From Micromonospora chersina (GTDB taxonomy: Bacteria > Actinomycetota > Actinomycetes > Mycobacteriales > Micromonosporaceae): a DNA stretch of 64,000 bases. Numbering within the stretch: the first letter of the stretch is position 1; each line of letters begins with the position of its first letter. The position numbers were made by a program, and so were the translations under genes. A model generated the notes under the pieces. That model had not been told where the DNA came from. It made no database searches and saw nothing but the letters and a program-made list of their open reading frames with translations. Shown here piece after piece: positions 36,904-44,969 of this stretch. The stretch lies in contig NZ_FMIB01000002.1 of assembly GCF_900091475.1 (NCBI RefSeq), positions 1,550,001-1,614,000 on the forward strand, written 5' to 3'.

Positions 36904-38409
36904 CTATGCGTCGCCTGTGCGTTCGGGCAGCCGCACCGTGAAGACGGTCCGGCCGGGGCGGCTCGCCACCTCGACCTCGCCGTGGTGGGCCTCCACCACG
37001 GCGGCCACGATGGCCAGGCCGAGGCCGGTGCTGCCGTGGGCGCGGGAGCGGGAGCTGTCGCCGCGGGCGAACCGCTCGAAGACCTCCGGTTGCAGTTCCT
37101 CGGGGATCCCGGGGCCGTCGTCGCTGACGCTCAGCTCGACGCCGCCGGCCACCGGCGTGAGCCGGGTGGTCACCGTGGTGCCGGGCGGGGTGTGCACGCG
37201 GGCGTTGGCGAGCAGGTTCGCCAGCACCTGGTGCAGGCGGTGGGCGTCGCCGGTGACGCTCAGCGGCTCGTCGGGCAGGTCGAGCTGCCAGCGGTGCTCG
37301 GGGCCGGCCACGTGGGCGTCGCTCACCGCGTTGACCACCATGGCGGTGAGGTCGACCGGCTCGGCCGCGAGCGGGCGGCCGGAGTCGATCCGGGCGAGCA
37401 GCAGCAGGTCGTCGACGAGGCTGGTCATCCGGGTGCTCTCCGACTCCACCCGGCGCAGGGCGTGGGCCACGTCCGGCGGGACCTCGTCCCGGCCGCGCCG
37501 GGCCACCTCCGCGTAGCCGCGGATCGCGGCGAGGGGGGTACGCAGCTCGTGGCTGGCGTCGGCGACGAACTGGCGTACCCGCGTCTCGCTGGCCTGCCGG
37601 GCGGCGAGCGCGGCGGCGACGTGGCCGAGCATCCGGTTGAGCGCGCCGCCCACCTGCCCCACCTCGGTACGCGGGTCGGTGTCGGCCGCCGGCACCCGCA
37701 CCGACAGGGCCACCTCGCCCCGGTCGAGGGGCAGTTCGGTGACCCGGGCGGCGGTGGCGGCGACCCGGTTCAGCGGGCGCAGCGCGGCCCGGACGATCAG
37801 CGCGCCGAGCCCACCGGCGATGATCAGCCCGGCGGTGACCAGCCCGGCCTGGGCGACCAGCACCCACATGACCGTCTCGTTCACCGAGGAGAGCGGGATG
37901 GCGACGGCCGCCACCACGCCGTCCGAGGGCCGATGGGCCACCGCACGGAAATCACCCCGATCGCCCAGCTCGACGGTGCGGGGCTGCCCGTCCGGAGGCA
38001 CCGCGGCGAGCGCGGTGATGTCGCTGGCCGGCACCGCCTCGGCCTCCCCGGATTCGGCTCGCACCGTGGCGGTGGTGGTGCCGCAGGCCGTCCACAGGGC
38101 GATCGAGCCGGGTGGGAAGCCGCGCGGCGGCTCCGGCTGCGGTTGGTCGCAGGGGTCCGTCCGTCGCGGGTCACCGGGCGGACGCAGCCACGGCGGCATG
38201 TCACCGATGCGCCGGTCGGCCATGGTGAGCTGCTTGTCCACCTCGCCGACCAGGAAGTGGCGCAGGGCGATCGTGGTCAGGCCGCCGATGCCGACGCTGA
38301 CCAGGGCCAGCAGCGCCACCACGGAGAGCACGAGGCGGCGGCGCAGCGACCAGCCGGCCAGCCGGCGCCGCAGCCGACCGCCCCGGTCACTCCGCGGGCT
38401 TGAGGACAT
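36904..38409 (-). CDS. Sensor histidine kinase
   Basis: The 501-aa kinase has a membrane segment near 25-48 (RLVLSVVALLALVSVGIGG), an extracellular sensor of about 120 residues, a second segment near 180-205, a HAMP linker (IVRAALRPLNRVAATAARV), the HisKA H-box FVADASHELRTPLAAIRGYAEV, and an ATPase domain with N-box VLANLLANARVHTPPG, DDGPGIPEE and GSTGLGLAIV. The response regulator gene upstream overlaps its start by 23 bases, so this is its partner. The signal and the genes it controls are unknown, but glycosyltransferases follow directly. Confidence 0.94.
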   Translation of the reverse strand: MSSSPRSDRGGRLRRRLAGWSLRRRLVLSVVALLALVSVGIGGLTTIALRHFLVGEVDKQLTMADRRIGDMPPWLRPPGDPRRTDPCDQPQPEPPRGFPPGSIALWTACGTTTATVRAESGEAEAVPASDITALAAVPPDGQPRTVELGDRGDFRAVAHRPSDGVVAAVAIPLSSVNETVMWVLVAQAGLVTAGLIIAGGLGALIVRAALRPLNRVAATAARVTELPLDRGEVALSVRVPAADTDPRTEVGQVGGALNRMLGHVAAALAARQASETRVRQFVADASHELRTPLAAIRGYAEVARRGRDEVPPDVAHALRRVESESTRMTSLVDDLLLLARIDSGRPLAAEPVDLTAMVVNAVSDAHVAGPEHRWQLDLPDEPLSVTGDAHRLHQVLANLLANARVHTPPGTTVTTRLTPVAGGVELSVSDDGPGIPEELQPEVFERFARGDSSRSRAHGSTGLGLAIVAAVVEAHHGEVEVASRPGRTVFTVRLPERTGDA

Positions 38410-39142
38410 AACCCGCGCCGCGCAAGGTGTGGATCATGGGCTCGCGGCCCGCGTCGATCTTCTTGCGCAGGTACGAGATGTACAGCTCGACCACGTTGGC
38501 CTGGCCGCCGAAGTCGTAGTTCCAGACCCGGTCGAGGATCTGCGCCTTGCTGAGCACCCGGCGCGGGTTGCGCATCAGGTAGCGCAGCAGTTCGAACTCG
38601 GTGGCCGTGAGGTTGACCAGGTCGCCGCCGCGGCGTACCTCGTGGCTGTCCTCGTCGAGGCTGAGGTCGCCGACGGTGAGCACGGCCTCCTCGCGGGCGG
38701 CGACCGCGAACCCGGAGCGGCGCAGCAGGGCGCGCAGCCGGGCGATCACCTCTTCCAGGCTGAACGGCTTGGTGACGTAGTCGTCGCCGCCGACGGTGAG
38801 CCCGGCGATCCGCTCCTCCACGGCGTCCCGGGCGGTCAGGAAGAGCACCGGCACGGTGGGGGCCTGCTCGCGCAGCCGGCGCAGCACCTGGAAGCCGTCC
38901 AGGTCCGGCAGCATGACGTCGAGCACCACGGCGTCGGGCTTGAACTGCCGGGCGGCGCTGATGGCCGCCATTCCGTTGCCGGCGGTCGTCACCTGCCAGC
39001 CCTCGTAGCGCAGCGCCATCGAGAGCAGGTCGGTGAGCGTCGGCTCGTCGTCCACCACCAGCACCCGCACCGGTTCGCCGTCGGGTCGGCGCAGCTCGAT
39101 CCGGCCCTGCGCGGCCTGCCCGTTCATGACCATGACCCCCAT
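38387..39142 (-). CDS. OmpR-family response regulator of the kinase pair
   Basis: The 251-aa regulator has a receiver with VLVVDDEPTL, DAVVLDVMLPDLDG (phospho-Asp), FLTARDAV and VTKPFS, and a winged-helix domain ending NVVELYISYLRKKIDAGREP, IHTLRGAGYVLKPAE. Close starts are ATG 39142, 39133 and 39127 (MNGQAAQGRIEL); none has an excellent ribosome site, so 39127 is possible and would give 246 aa. It overlaps the kinase gene and heads the operon with the glycosyltransferases. Confidence 0.94.
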   Translation of the reverse strand: MGVMVMNGQAAQGRIELRRPDGEPVRVLVVDDEPTLTDLLSMALRYEGWQVTTAGNGMAAISAARQFKPDAVVLDVMLPDLDGFQVLRRLREQAPTVPVLFLTARDAVEERIAGLTVGGDDYVTKPFSLEEVIARLRALLRRSGFAVAAREEAVLTVGDLSLDEDSHEVRRGGDLVNLTATEFELLRYLMRNPRRVLSKAQILDRVWNYDFGGQANVVELYISYLRKKIDAGREPMIHTLRGAGYVLKPAE

Positions 39143-39296
39143 CGTGGGCGCACCCGCTGTGCCGGTCCTGTCCTGATCCTGTGTACCAGCTGTGCGGGTC
39201 GGCCGCGGGGATCCACGCGGCGCCGCTGGGAGAACGCACAGCCGGAGCACAGGCACGGCCCACGTCCTCTCCAGCCTCGCCGGGGACGCTCGGCCC

Positions 39297-40118
39297 ATGA
39301 GCGTGGACGGGGCCTTCGAGGTGCGCTGGTGGAGTCGTGGTGCGGCGGTCCGGGTGGCGGTGTCCGATCGTACGGCGCTGCCGGCGGCCCGCCGCGCGGT
39401 GGCGCGCCGGCTGGCCGGGCTGCGCGCGGTCGACCTGGAACTGTCCCGGGCGCACCGGGCGGCGGGCCGGGCGGTGCCGGTCGGCCCGCTGCTGCGCGAC
39501 CTGGTGGCGGTGTCGCTGGGCGCGGCGGAGGCGAGCGGCGGTGCGGTGGACCCGACGGTCGGCGCGGCCCGGCTGCGCCGGTCGGTGGTCCCGCTGCCGG
39601 CCTGCGGCTCGGCCTGGGGGCGGCTGGACCGGGGCGAGGGCTGGCGGGCGGTGTCGCTGCGCGGGGACCTCCTCGCGGTGCCCCCGCCGCTCTGGCTGGA
39701 CCTGGGCGCGACGGCCGGGGCGTACCTGGTGCAGCGGTGCGCCGAGCAGGTGGCGGCCCGGCACGGGGTCGGGGTGCTGGTGGCGGTCGGATCCCGGGTG
39801 GCCGTCGCGGGGCCGGCGCCGGCGGGCGGCTGGCGGGTGGCGCACGGGCCGGCCACGCTGACCGGCGGCGCGCTGGTCACCGCCGACGTCCTACGCCCGG
39901 ACGGCGGCGGGGTACGCGATCCCCGCACCGGCGCCGCGCCGGACTCGCCGTGGGCCGCCGTGACGGTGGCCGCGCCCGACGCCGCGCGGGCCGCGATGCT
40001 GGCGGTGGGCGCGCTGGCCCGCGGCGCCGACGGCCCGGAATGGCTGGCCGGACAGGACGTCCGGGCCTGGCCACGGACACGCCGGACGGGCCTTCCCCAG
40101 CCTGCTACCCGGTGGTAA
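39297..40118 (+). CDS. ApbE-like FAD:protein FMN transferase, degenerate
   Basis: The 273-aa protein follows the ApbE layout: DLELSRAHRAAG (SRFxxxS-like), AAEASGGAVDPTVGAARLR (DPTVG), WLDLGATAGAYLVQRCAEQ, VGVLVAVGSRVAVAG, LVTADVLRPDG and RDPRTGAAP. It departs from functional ApbE in key spots: the usual LDLGAIAKGYAVD lysine is replaced (GATAGAYLV), the GGD motif reads VAVGSRV, and HIIDPRTG lacks its His. It may be an inactive paralogue. No ApbE target flavoprotein gene is seen. Start ATG 39297. It is followed 9 bases later by the SDR gene. Confidence 0.72.
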   Translation: MSVDGAFEVRWWSRGAAVRVAVSDRTALPAARRAVARRLAGLRAVDLELSRAHRAAGRAVPVGPLLRDLVAVSLGAAEASGGAVDPTVGAARLRRSVVPLPACGSAWGRLDRGEGWRAVSLRGDLLAVPPPLWLDLGATAGAYLVQRCAEQVAARHGVGVLVAVGSRVAVAGPAPAGGWRVAHGPATLTGGALVTADVLRPDGGGVRDPRTGAAPDSPWAAVTVAAPDAARAAMLAVGALARGADGPEWLAGQDVRAWPRTRRTGLPQPATRW

Positions 40119-40121
40119 CTT
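40116..40121 (+). promoter_or_regulatory. -10 box of a probable leaderless promoter
   Basis: TAACTT overlaps the last codons of the ApbE-like gene and lies 6 bases before ATG 40128 of the SDR gene. Confidence 0.45.
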
Positions 40122-40127
40122 GCCGGC

Positions 40128-41021
40128 ATGTCCATCGACGGTCGTCCCCCCGGCCGGCTGGCCGGCAAGGTCGTGCTGGTGACCGGGGCGGCCCGGGGCA
40201 TCGGTGAGCACACCGCCCGGCTCGCCGCCGCCCGGGGCGCCCGGCTGGCGCTGGTCGGGCTGGAGCCCGACCGCCTCGCCGCGCTCGCCGCGGAGCTGGG
40301 TCCCGGGCACGTGTGGTTTCCCGCCGACGTCACCGACCAGGCCGAGCTGGCCGCCGCTGTCGACGGCACGGTCGCGGCGCTGGGCGGAATCGACGCCGTG
40401 GTGGCGAACGCCGGGGTGGCCAACCGGGGCACCATCGCCGTCGGCGACGTCGAGGCGCTGGTCCGCACGGTCGAGGTGAACCTCATCGGTGCGATGCGCA
40501 CCGCGGCGGCGACCGTGCCGGCGCTCACCGCCCGCCGGGGCTACCTGCTGATCGTCTCCTCCGCCGCCGCGTTCGCCGCGCTGCCCGGAATGGCCGCCTA
40601 CTGCGCCTCGAAGGCCGGCGTCGAGCACTTCGGCACGGCCATCCGGCTGGAGCTGGCGCACCGCGGGGTGGCCGTGGGCACGGCGCACCCGTCCTGGGTG
40701 GACACCGACCTGGTCCGGGAGGCCCGGGCCGACCTGCCGGCGTTCGAGGCGGCGCTGGCGAAGCTGCCCTGGCCGATGCGGCGGACCACCACGGTGCAGG
40801 AGTGCGCCGCGGCGTTCGTCCGGGCGATCGAGCGCCGCCAGCGGCGGGTCTACGTGCCACGAGCCGTCGGCGCCGTGCAGGCGGTCCGGTCGGTGCTGGT
40901 CAGCCCGCTCGCCGACCGGCTGATCGGCCGGACCGCGAGGGACACCGTCCCGCTCATCGAGGAGCAGGCCCGGGCGCTCGGCCGGGGCTTCGGAGCGAGC
41001 ACGCCGGAGGTGCGGCGGTGA
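40128..41021 (+). CDS. Short-chain dehydrogenase/reductase
   Basis: The 297-aa classical SDR has the coenzyme loop VLVTGAARGIGEHTA (TGxxxGIG at about 20-27), DVTDQAEL, NAG at 95-97, catalytic Ser in IVSSAAAF and YCASK (Y-x-x-x-K). It should oxidise or reduce a hydroxyl or carbonyl with NAD(P). The alpha/beta hydrolase gene 43 bases downstream suggests a joint pathway on a lipid or ester, not known. Longer than an average SDR because of a C-terminal tail (LVSPLADRLIGRTARDTVP). Confidence 0.92.
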   Translation: MSIDGRPPGRLAGKVVLVTGAARGIGEHTARLAAARGARLALVGLEPDRLAALAAELGPGHVWFPADVTDQAELAAAVDGTVAALGGIDAVVANAGVANRGTIAVGDVEALVRTVEVNLIGAMRTAAATVPALTARRGYLLIVSSAAAFAALPGMAAYCASKAGVEHFGTAIRLELAHRGVAVGTAHPSWVDTDLVREARADLPAFEAALAKLPWPMRRTTTVQECAAAFVRAIERRQRRVYVPRAVGAVQAVRSVLVSPLADRLIGRTARDTVPLIEEQARALGRGFGASTPEVRR

Positions 41022-41064
41022 GCGCGGGGCGTGAGCCGGTCCGGCCGCGAACGGGAGGTGACAC

Positions 41065-41859
41065 ATGAGTCAGGTGGGGGTGGTCTTCGAGCGGCGCGGG
41101 GCGGGCACGCCGCTGGTGCTGCTGCACGGCATCGGGCACCACTGGGCCGCCTGGTCGCCGGTGCTGGACCGGCTGGCCGAGGCGCACGACGTGATCGCCG
41201 TCGACCTGCCCGGGTTCGGCCGCTCGCCGGTGCCCGCCGCCGGTCTGCCCGCCGACATGCCCGGCCTGGTGGCCGCGGTGGTGGAGCTGTTCGCCGCGCT
41301 CGGGCTGGACCGCCCGCACGTCGCGGGCAACAGCCTCGGCGGCGCCATCGCGCTGGAGCTGGCCGCCGCCGGTGCGGTCTCCTCGGCCACCGCCCTCTCC
41401 CCCGCCGGCTTCTGCACCCCGCGCGAGCTGCGCTGGGCGCTCACCGTGCTCACCCTGCACCGCAACGCGGCGCGGCTGCCCGAGCCGGTGCTGCGCTCAC
41501 TGTTCGGCAACCCGGCGCTGCGCACGCTCGCGCTGGGCATGATCCTGGCCCGGCCGAACCGGATGGCGCTCGCCGAGGCGCTTGCCGACGCGCGGGCGCT
41601 CCGCGAGGCGCGCGCCTTCCGCGCGGTGGCCCGGGCCGGCCGCGGCTACGCGTTCGCCGGCGCGCCGACCGTGCCGGTGACGGTCGCCTGGGGCACCCGG
41701 GACCGGATCCTGCCCTACCGGCAGGCCGCACTGGCCCGGACCCGGCTGCCGGCGGCCCGGCACCTGGACCTGACCGGCTGCGGGCACGTGCCGATGCACG
41801 ACGACCCGGAGCTGGTCGCCTCGGTCATCCTCGACACCACCGGCGCGCGGGCGGCCTGA
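41065..41859 (+). CDS. Alpha/beta-fold hydrolase
   Basis: The 264-aa protein has the oxyanion loop LVLLHGIGHHWAAW, the nucleophile elbow GNSLGG (Ser), the acid in WGTRDRILPYRQ and the catalytic His in GCGHVPMHDDP. The substrate is unknown. The ATG has GGGAGGTGACAC upstream. It is probably cotranscribed with the SDR; it is convergent with a small gene, 6 bases away. Confidence 0.9.
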   Translation: MSQVGVVFERRGAGTPLVLLHGIGHHWAAWSPVLDRLAEAHDVIAVDLPGFGRSPVPAAGLPADMPGLVAAVVELFAALGLDRPHVAGNSLGGAIALELAAAGAVSSATALSPAGFCTPRELRWALTVLTLHRNAARLPEPVLRSLFGNPALRTLALGMILARPNRMALAEALADARALREARAFRAVARAGRGYAFAGAPTVPVTVAWGTRDRILPYRQAALARTRLPAARHLDLTGCGHVPMHDDPELVASVILDTTGARAA

Positions 41860-41865
41860 CCGGGC

Positions 41866-42090
41866 TCACTCGGTGGCGCCGAAGGGGTCGGTGCGCACGT
41901 AGCGCATCGTCCAGTCGCCCCCGTCGTGGTGGTGGTCGCGCTCGTAGAGGTGGTCCGCCTCGCCGCCGGGCGGCCGGTCCGGATGGCGCAGGATCCACCG
42001 CGGCGGCGGCGCCCCGTCCGGGTCGGCGGGCAGGTCCCGGACCAGGTCGTCGGCCGGCCCGCCGACGAACCGCACGCGCACCAGACCCAC
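41866..42090 (-). CDS. Small protein of unknown function under a stress-type promoter
   Basis: The 74-aa product reads VRVRFVGGPADDLVRDLPAD at the start and ends with HLYERDHHHDGGDWTMRYVR plus DPFGATE. It resembles short actinobacterial proteins built of two beta-strand pairs with HLYER in the middle; function unknown. GTG 42090 is preferred because GGAGG lies 6 bases before it, and an earlier GTG at 42117 is only 12 bases from the predicted transcript start. It is divergent from the Ser/Thr kinase and both have GGGTA promoters in the same 50 bases. Confidence 0.7.
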   Translation of the reverse strand: MGLVRVRFVGGPADDLVRDLPADPDGAPPPRWILRHPDRPPGGEADHLYERDHHHDGGDWTMRYVRTDPFGATE

Positions 42091-42136
42091 GGTCACCCTC
42101 CGTCTCGCCGTCGTCACGATCCCCTGCCCGCGAAGC

Positions 42137-42160
42137 TACCCCGCCCGGAGGCGGGAACCC
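42137..42160 (-). promoter_or_regulatory. Candidate stress-type promoter (minus strand)
   Basis: On the minus strand GGGTT, 14 bases, GGGTA, 47 bases before the small-protein start. It adjoins the opposite-strand promoter at 42165. Confidence 0.5.
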
Positions 42161-42164
42161 CGGC

Positions 42165-42190
42165 GGTTTGCCCTGCTCGGGGCCCGGGTA
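42165..42190 (+). promoter_or_regulatory. Stress-type promoter for the Ser/Thr kinase
   Basis: GGTTT, 16 bases, GGGTA: a full match to the SigB/SigF pattern, about 40 bases before the ATG. Confidence 0.7.
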
Positions 42191-42230
42191 GCGAGACCGG
42201 AGGTGACCGGACGAGGGCGAGGAGTGGTCG

Positions 42231-43178
42231 ATGAGGACGCTGGGCGGGCGGTACGAGCTCGAACGGCGCGTCGGCATCGGCGGGATGTCCGAGGTGTGGC
42301 GGGCGCACGACCTCGTGCTCGACCGGACCGTCGCGGTGAAGCTGATCTCGCCGGGGCTGGACGGGGAGGCCACCTCGGTGGAGCGCATCCGGGCCGAGGC
42401 CCGGTCGGCGGCCCGGCTGGTGCACCCGAACGTGGCAAGCGTGCACGACTTCGGCACTGCCGCCCTGCCGGACGGGCGCGCGGTGCCGTACATCGTGATG
42501 GAGCTGGCCGAGGGGGAGACGCTCGCCGCCCACCTGCGCGGCGGCCCGCTCGACTGGCGGATCGCGGTGCGGGTCTGCGCCGAGGTGAGCGCCGCCCTGG
42601 CGGCCGCGCACGCGCACGGCATCGTGCACCGGGACGTGAAGCCGGCGAACGTGATCCTCACCCCGGCCGGGGTGAAGGTGCTCGACTTCGGGATCGCCAC
42701 CCCGGCGGGCGCACCGGACCACACCCCGGACGGGATCGTGGTCGGCACGCCCGCGTACCTGGCGCCGGAGCAGCTCGACCGGCAGCCGGCCACGCCCGCC
42801 GCCGACATGTACGCCCTGGGCGTGCTCCTCTACTACTGCCTGACCGGTCGCCTCCCGTACGCGGCCGACACCACCACCCAGCTGCTCGGTTCGGGGCGGC
42901 GCCGGCCACCGGAGCCGCTGCCGGAGATCGACGGGTTGCCGGCCGAGGCGGCCGACCTGTGCCGGCGCTGCCTCGCCACCGACCCGACCGGCCGGCCGAG
43001 CAGCCTGATGGCCGCGCTGCTGCTCGCCGAGGTGGTGGACGCCCGTGTCTACGTGCCGATGGTCGCGACGGCTCCCCGGCAGCGGCGCGTGCCCGTGTCG
43101 CCGTGGACCGACCGGGCGGCCGCCGAGGCGACCGAGGCGATCGCCGTCGACGCGTACCCGACGGGTCGGGCCGGCTGA
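42231..43178 (+). CDS. Soluble Ser/Thr protein kinase
   Basis: The 315-aa Hanks-type kinase has a glycine loop GIGGMSEVW, the lysine in TVAVKL (K37), HRDVKPAN (D135), DFGIA (D152) and the APE motif in YLAPEQ. There is no membrane segment, no PASTA or other sensor domain after the catalytic domain; the short C-terminus (about 270-315) is unstructured. It sits in a stress-promoter block and could phosphorylate partner proteins of the nearby signalling cluster (inference). ATG has GAGGAG upstream. Confidence 0.94.
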   Translation: MRTLGGRYELERRVGIGGMSEVWRAHDLVLDRTVAVKLISPGLDGEATSVERIRAEARSAARLVHPNVASVHDFGTAALPDGRAVPYIVMELAEGETLAAHLRGGPLDWRIAVRVCAEVSAALAAAHAHGIVHRDVKPANVILTPAGVKVLDFGIATPAGAPDHTPDGIVVGTPAYLAPEQLDRQPATPAADMYALGVLLYYCLTGRLPYAADTTTQLLGSGRRRPPEPLPEIDGLPAEAADLCRRCLATDPTGRPSSLMAALLLAEVVDARVYVPMVATAPRQRRVPVSPWTDRAAAEATEAIAVDAYPTGRAG

Positions 43179-43198
43179 CGCGCTGCCTGCTCAGGCGC

Positions 43199-43223
43199 GG
43201 TTTCGCCGGCCGGGGGCCGGGTA
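43199..43223 (+). promoter_or_regulatory. Stress-type promoter for the Ohr-like gene
   Basis: GGTTT, 15 bases, GGGTA, 31 bases before the ATG at 43254. Full match to the pattern. Confidence 0.7.
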
Positions 43224-43253
43224 GCCGGGCGGGTGAGTGACGGGAGGAACGCG

Positions 43254-43682
43254 ATGCCGGATCCGAGTTCCTGGCTGGCCGAGACGGCCACGGCGACCGC
43301 CGCGGGCGGTCACGTACGCACCGAGGACGGCGGTCTCTCCTCCGCCCTGGCGTCCCCGTTGGCGCCGCACTGCACCGGCCTGACGCCCGAACAGCTCCTG
43401 GCTGCCGCGTTCGCCTCCTGCCTGCACCACGCGGCGGTGGAGGCGGCCGGTGAGATCACCGACGAGGCGCACACCGTCGAGGTGACCGCTGCGGCGAAGC
43501 TGGGCCGCGACGACGACGGCCGCTACCGGGCCGACGTGCACGCCGAGATCTCCTCGGCCGGCCTCACCCGGGAGCAACTGGCCGACCTGGTGGCGCACGC
43601 GGACCGGCTCTGGCCGTTCTCCAGCGGCGACAACAGCCGGCACCGGCTGACGGTCACCCCGGCGGAGAACGGCCGGCACTGA
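43254..43682 (+). CDS. OsmC/Ohr-like peroxide-resistance protein with missing resolving Cys
   Basis: The 142-aa protein fits the OsmC/Ohr fold and length. The peroxidatic cysteine is in FASCLHHAAV (C56). The second cysteine of Ohr, in the motif CPYS near the C-terminus, is replaced: the region reads AHADRLWPFSSG, with Trp at that place. A different cysteine, C40 in PHCTGLTPEQLL, is present and might resolve the disulfide. Ohr reduces organic hydroperoxides using lipoyl-protein partners; activity here is unproven. ATG 43254 is chosen for its GGAGG at 5-9 bases; an earlier GTG at 43233 would lie at or before the transcript start of the GGGTA promoter. Confidence 0.88.
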   Translation: MPDPSSWLAETATATAAGGHVRTEDGGLSSALASPLAPHCTGLTPEQLLAAAFASCLHHAAVEAAGEITDEAHTVEVTAAAKLGRDDDGRYRADVHAEISSAGLTREQLADLVAHADRLWPFSSGDNSRHRLTVTPAENGRH

Positions 43683-43686
43683 CCGC

Positions 43687-44637
43687 TCACCAGCGGAAGC
43701 CGGCGGTCACCGCCCGGTGGTCGCTGTCGGGGGTGTGCAGCACGCCGGCCGCGGTGGGGGTGAGCCCCCGGAAGAGGACGTGGTCGGGGCGGGTCACCGG
43801 AAGGCCCGCCGGCCAGGTGAAGCCGAAGCCCTGTCCGGCGTCGGCCTGGGCGTCGCGCAGCAGGTGGGTGAGCGGCGCGAAGACCCGGTCGGTGGTGGCG
43901 GTGTTCAGATCGCCGAGCACGACGAGCCGGGGCGCGTCGTCGGCCCGGACGGTGGCGGCGAGGGCGGCGACGGTCTCGTCGCGGGTGGCGGTGTGCCCGG
44001 CCCGCGCCGAGCCGAGGTGGACCACGTACACCGCGAGGTCGCCCTGCGGGGCGGCGACCACGGCCCGCAGGGCCCGGTCCCAGCCGAGGCCGGTGTCCAC
44101 GCCGTGCGCCTCGCGGATGGGCCAGCGGCTCCACAGCGCGACGGTGGAGACCGTGGCCCGGTGCGGGTAGCGGCCGCCCAGCGCGGCGGCGACCCGCTCG
44201 CCGTCGTCCACCTCCTGGAGCCCGATGAGGTCCGGGTCGGCGTCGGCGAGCGCGTCGACCGTGGCGGCCGGGTCGGGGTTGCCGGAGCGCAGGTTCTGGC
44301 TGGCCACCCGCAGCGAGGTGGCGCCCGCGCCGGCGGCCTGCGGCAGCCAGGCCCCGCCGTAGAGTGCCGCCCACACGACCGCCGGCAGCAGGACCACGAG
44401 CAGGGCCGGCCGGGACCGGCGCAGCAGCGCCGCGAGCACGAGCGGGGGTACGCCGAGCCCGAGCAGTGGCGTGGCGCTGTCCACGAGGCTGCCCAGGCCG
44501 TGCACGTTGGGCACCGCGCGGTGGCCGACGAGCAGCACGGTGAGCAGGACGGCGCAGACGCTGACGACCAGTCCCCGCCGACCCCGGCGGCCGGCGGGTT
44601 CTCCGGCGGCCCGCTCATCGACCATCTGCTCCGTCAC
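43687..44637 (-). CDS. Membrane endonuclease/exonuclease/phosphatase-family protein
   Basis: The 316-aa protein has three N-terminal hydrophobic segments (about 22-45, 50-72, 80-100) followed by an EEP domain: VASQNLRSGNPDP, LIGLQEVDDG (metal Glu), YVVHLGSARAGH, LVVLGDLNTATTDRV and the final DHRAVTAGFRW. Such proteins may be membrane-anchored phosphodiesterases with an outward domain; substrate unknown. GTG 44637 is preferred because TACGAT ends 7 bases before it; the ATG at 44646 lies inside that -10 box. Confidence 0.85.
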   Translation of the reverse strand: MTEQMVDERAAGEPAGRRGRRGLVVSVCAVLLTVLLVGHRAVPNVHGLGSLVDSATPLLGLGVPPLVLAALLRRSRPALLVVLLPAVVWAALYGGAWLPQAAGAGATSLRVASQNLRSGNPDPAATVDALADADPDLIGLQEVDDGERVAAALGGRYPHRATVSTVALWSRWPIREAHGVDTGLGWDRALRAVVAAPQGDLAVYVVHLGSARAGHTATRDETVAALAATVRADDAPRLVVLGDLNTATTDRVFAPLTHLLRDAQADAGQGFGFTWPAGLPVTRPDHVLFRGLTPTAAGVLHTPDSDHRAVTAGFRW

Positions 44638-44644
44638 CGTCCGC

Positions 44645-44650
44645 ATCGTA
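44645..44650 (-). promoter_or_regulatory. -10 box of a probable leaderless promoter
   Basis: TACGAT on the minus strand, 7 bases before GTG 44637. Confidence 0.5.
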
Positions 44651-44957
44651 ACCAGCCGCCGGCCCACGGATGGCGGCGATCCGGGTACGCCCCCGGACCC
44701 GGCGGTCTGGGCTCTCCGGCCCAGGCGGGCACCCCCAGGTGACGGGCCTGCCCCTCCCCCGAACGGAGGAGGCCGGCCGGAACCGCCGAAAAGATGATCA
44801 TGCGCGCGTTCCGTCCGGGAGTTCCCGACATGACCGGAAAATGCGAAAGGCGAGAGAGATCGAATTCATGTTCTACCGAGCGTAATGCGCGGGCAGATAG
44901 CGGCAAATTGTGACGCATGCCACCAACTACCCCGATGGCAAGCGCCGGGAAGCTTTC

Positions 44958-44963
44958 TAGCCT
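44958..44963 (+). promoter_or_regulatory. -10 box of a probable leaderless promoter
   Basis: TAGCCT, then 6 bases, then GTG 44970. Confidence 0.45.
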
Positions 44964-44969
44964 CGGCGG

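Larger units (their letters stand above)
44638..44969. other. Divergent intergenic region, AT-richer
   Basis: Contains the leaderless -10 boxes of both flanking genes (44645-44650 minus, 44958-44963 plus). The part from about 44790 is markedly less GC-rich than the genes. I see no riboswitch-like conserved pairing and no credible open frame. Confidence 0.5.

Noticed and set aside
44638..44969. A possible c-di-AMP-type riboswitch before the lysozyme-like gene
   Set aside because: No match to the conserved riboswitch core was seen, and the gene has a leaderless-type -10 box only 6 bases from its start.
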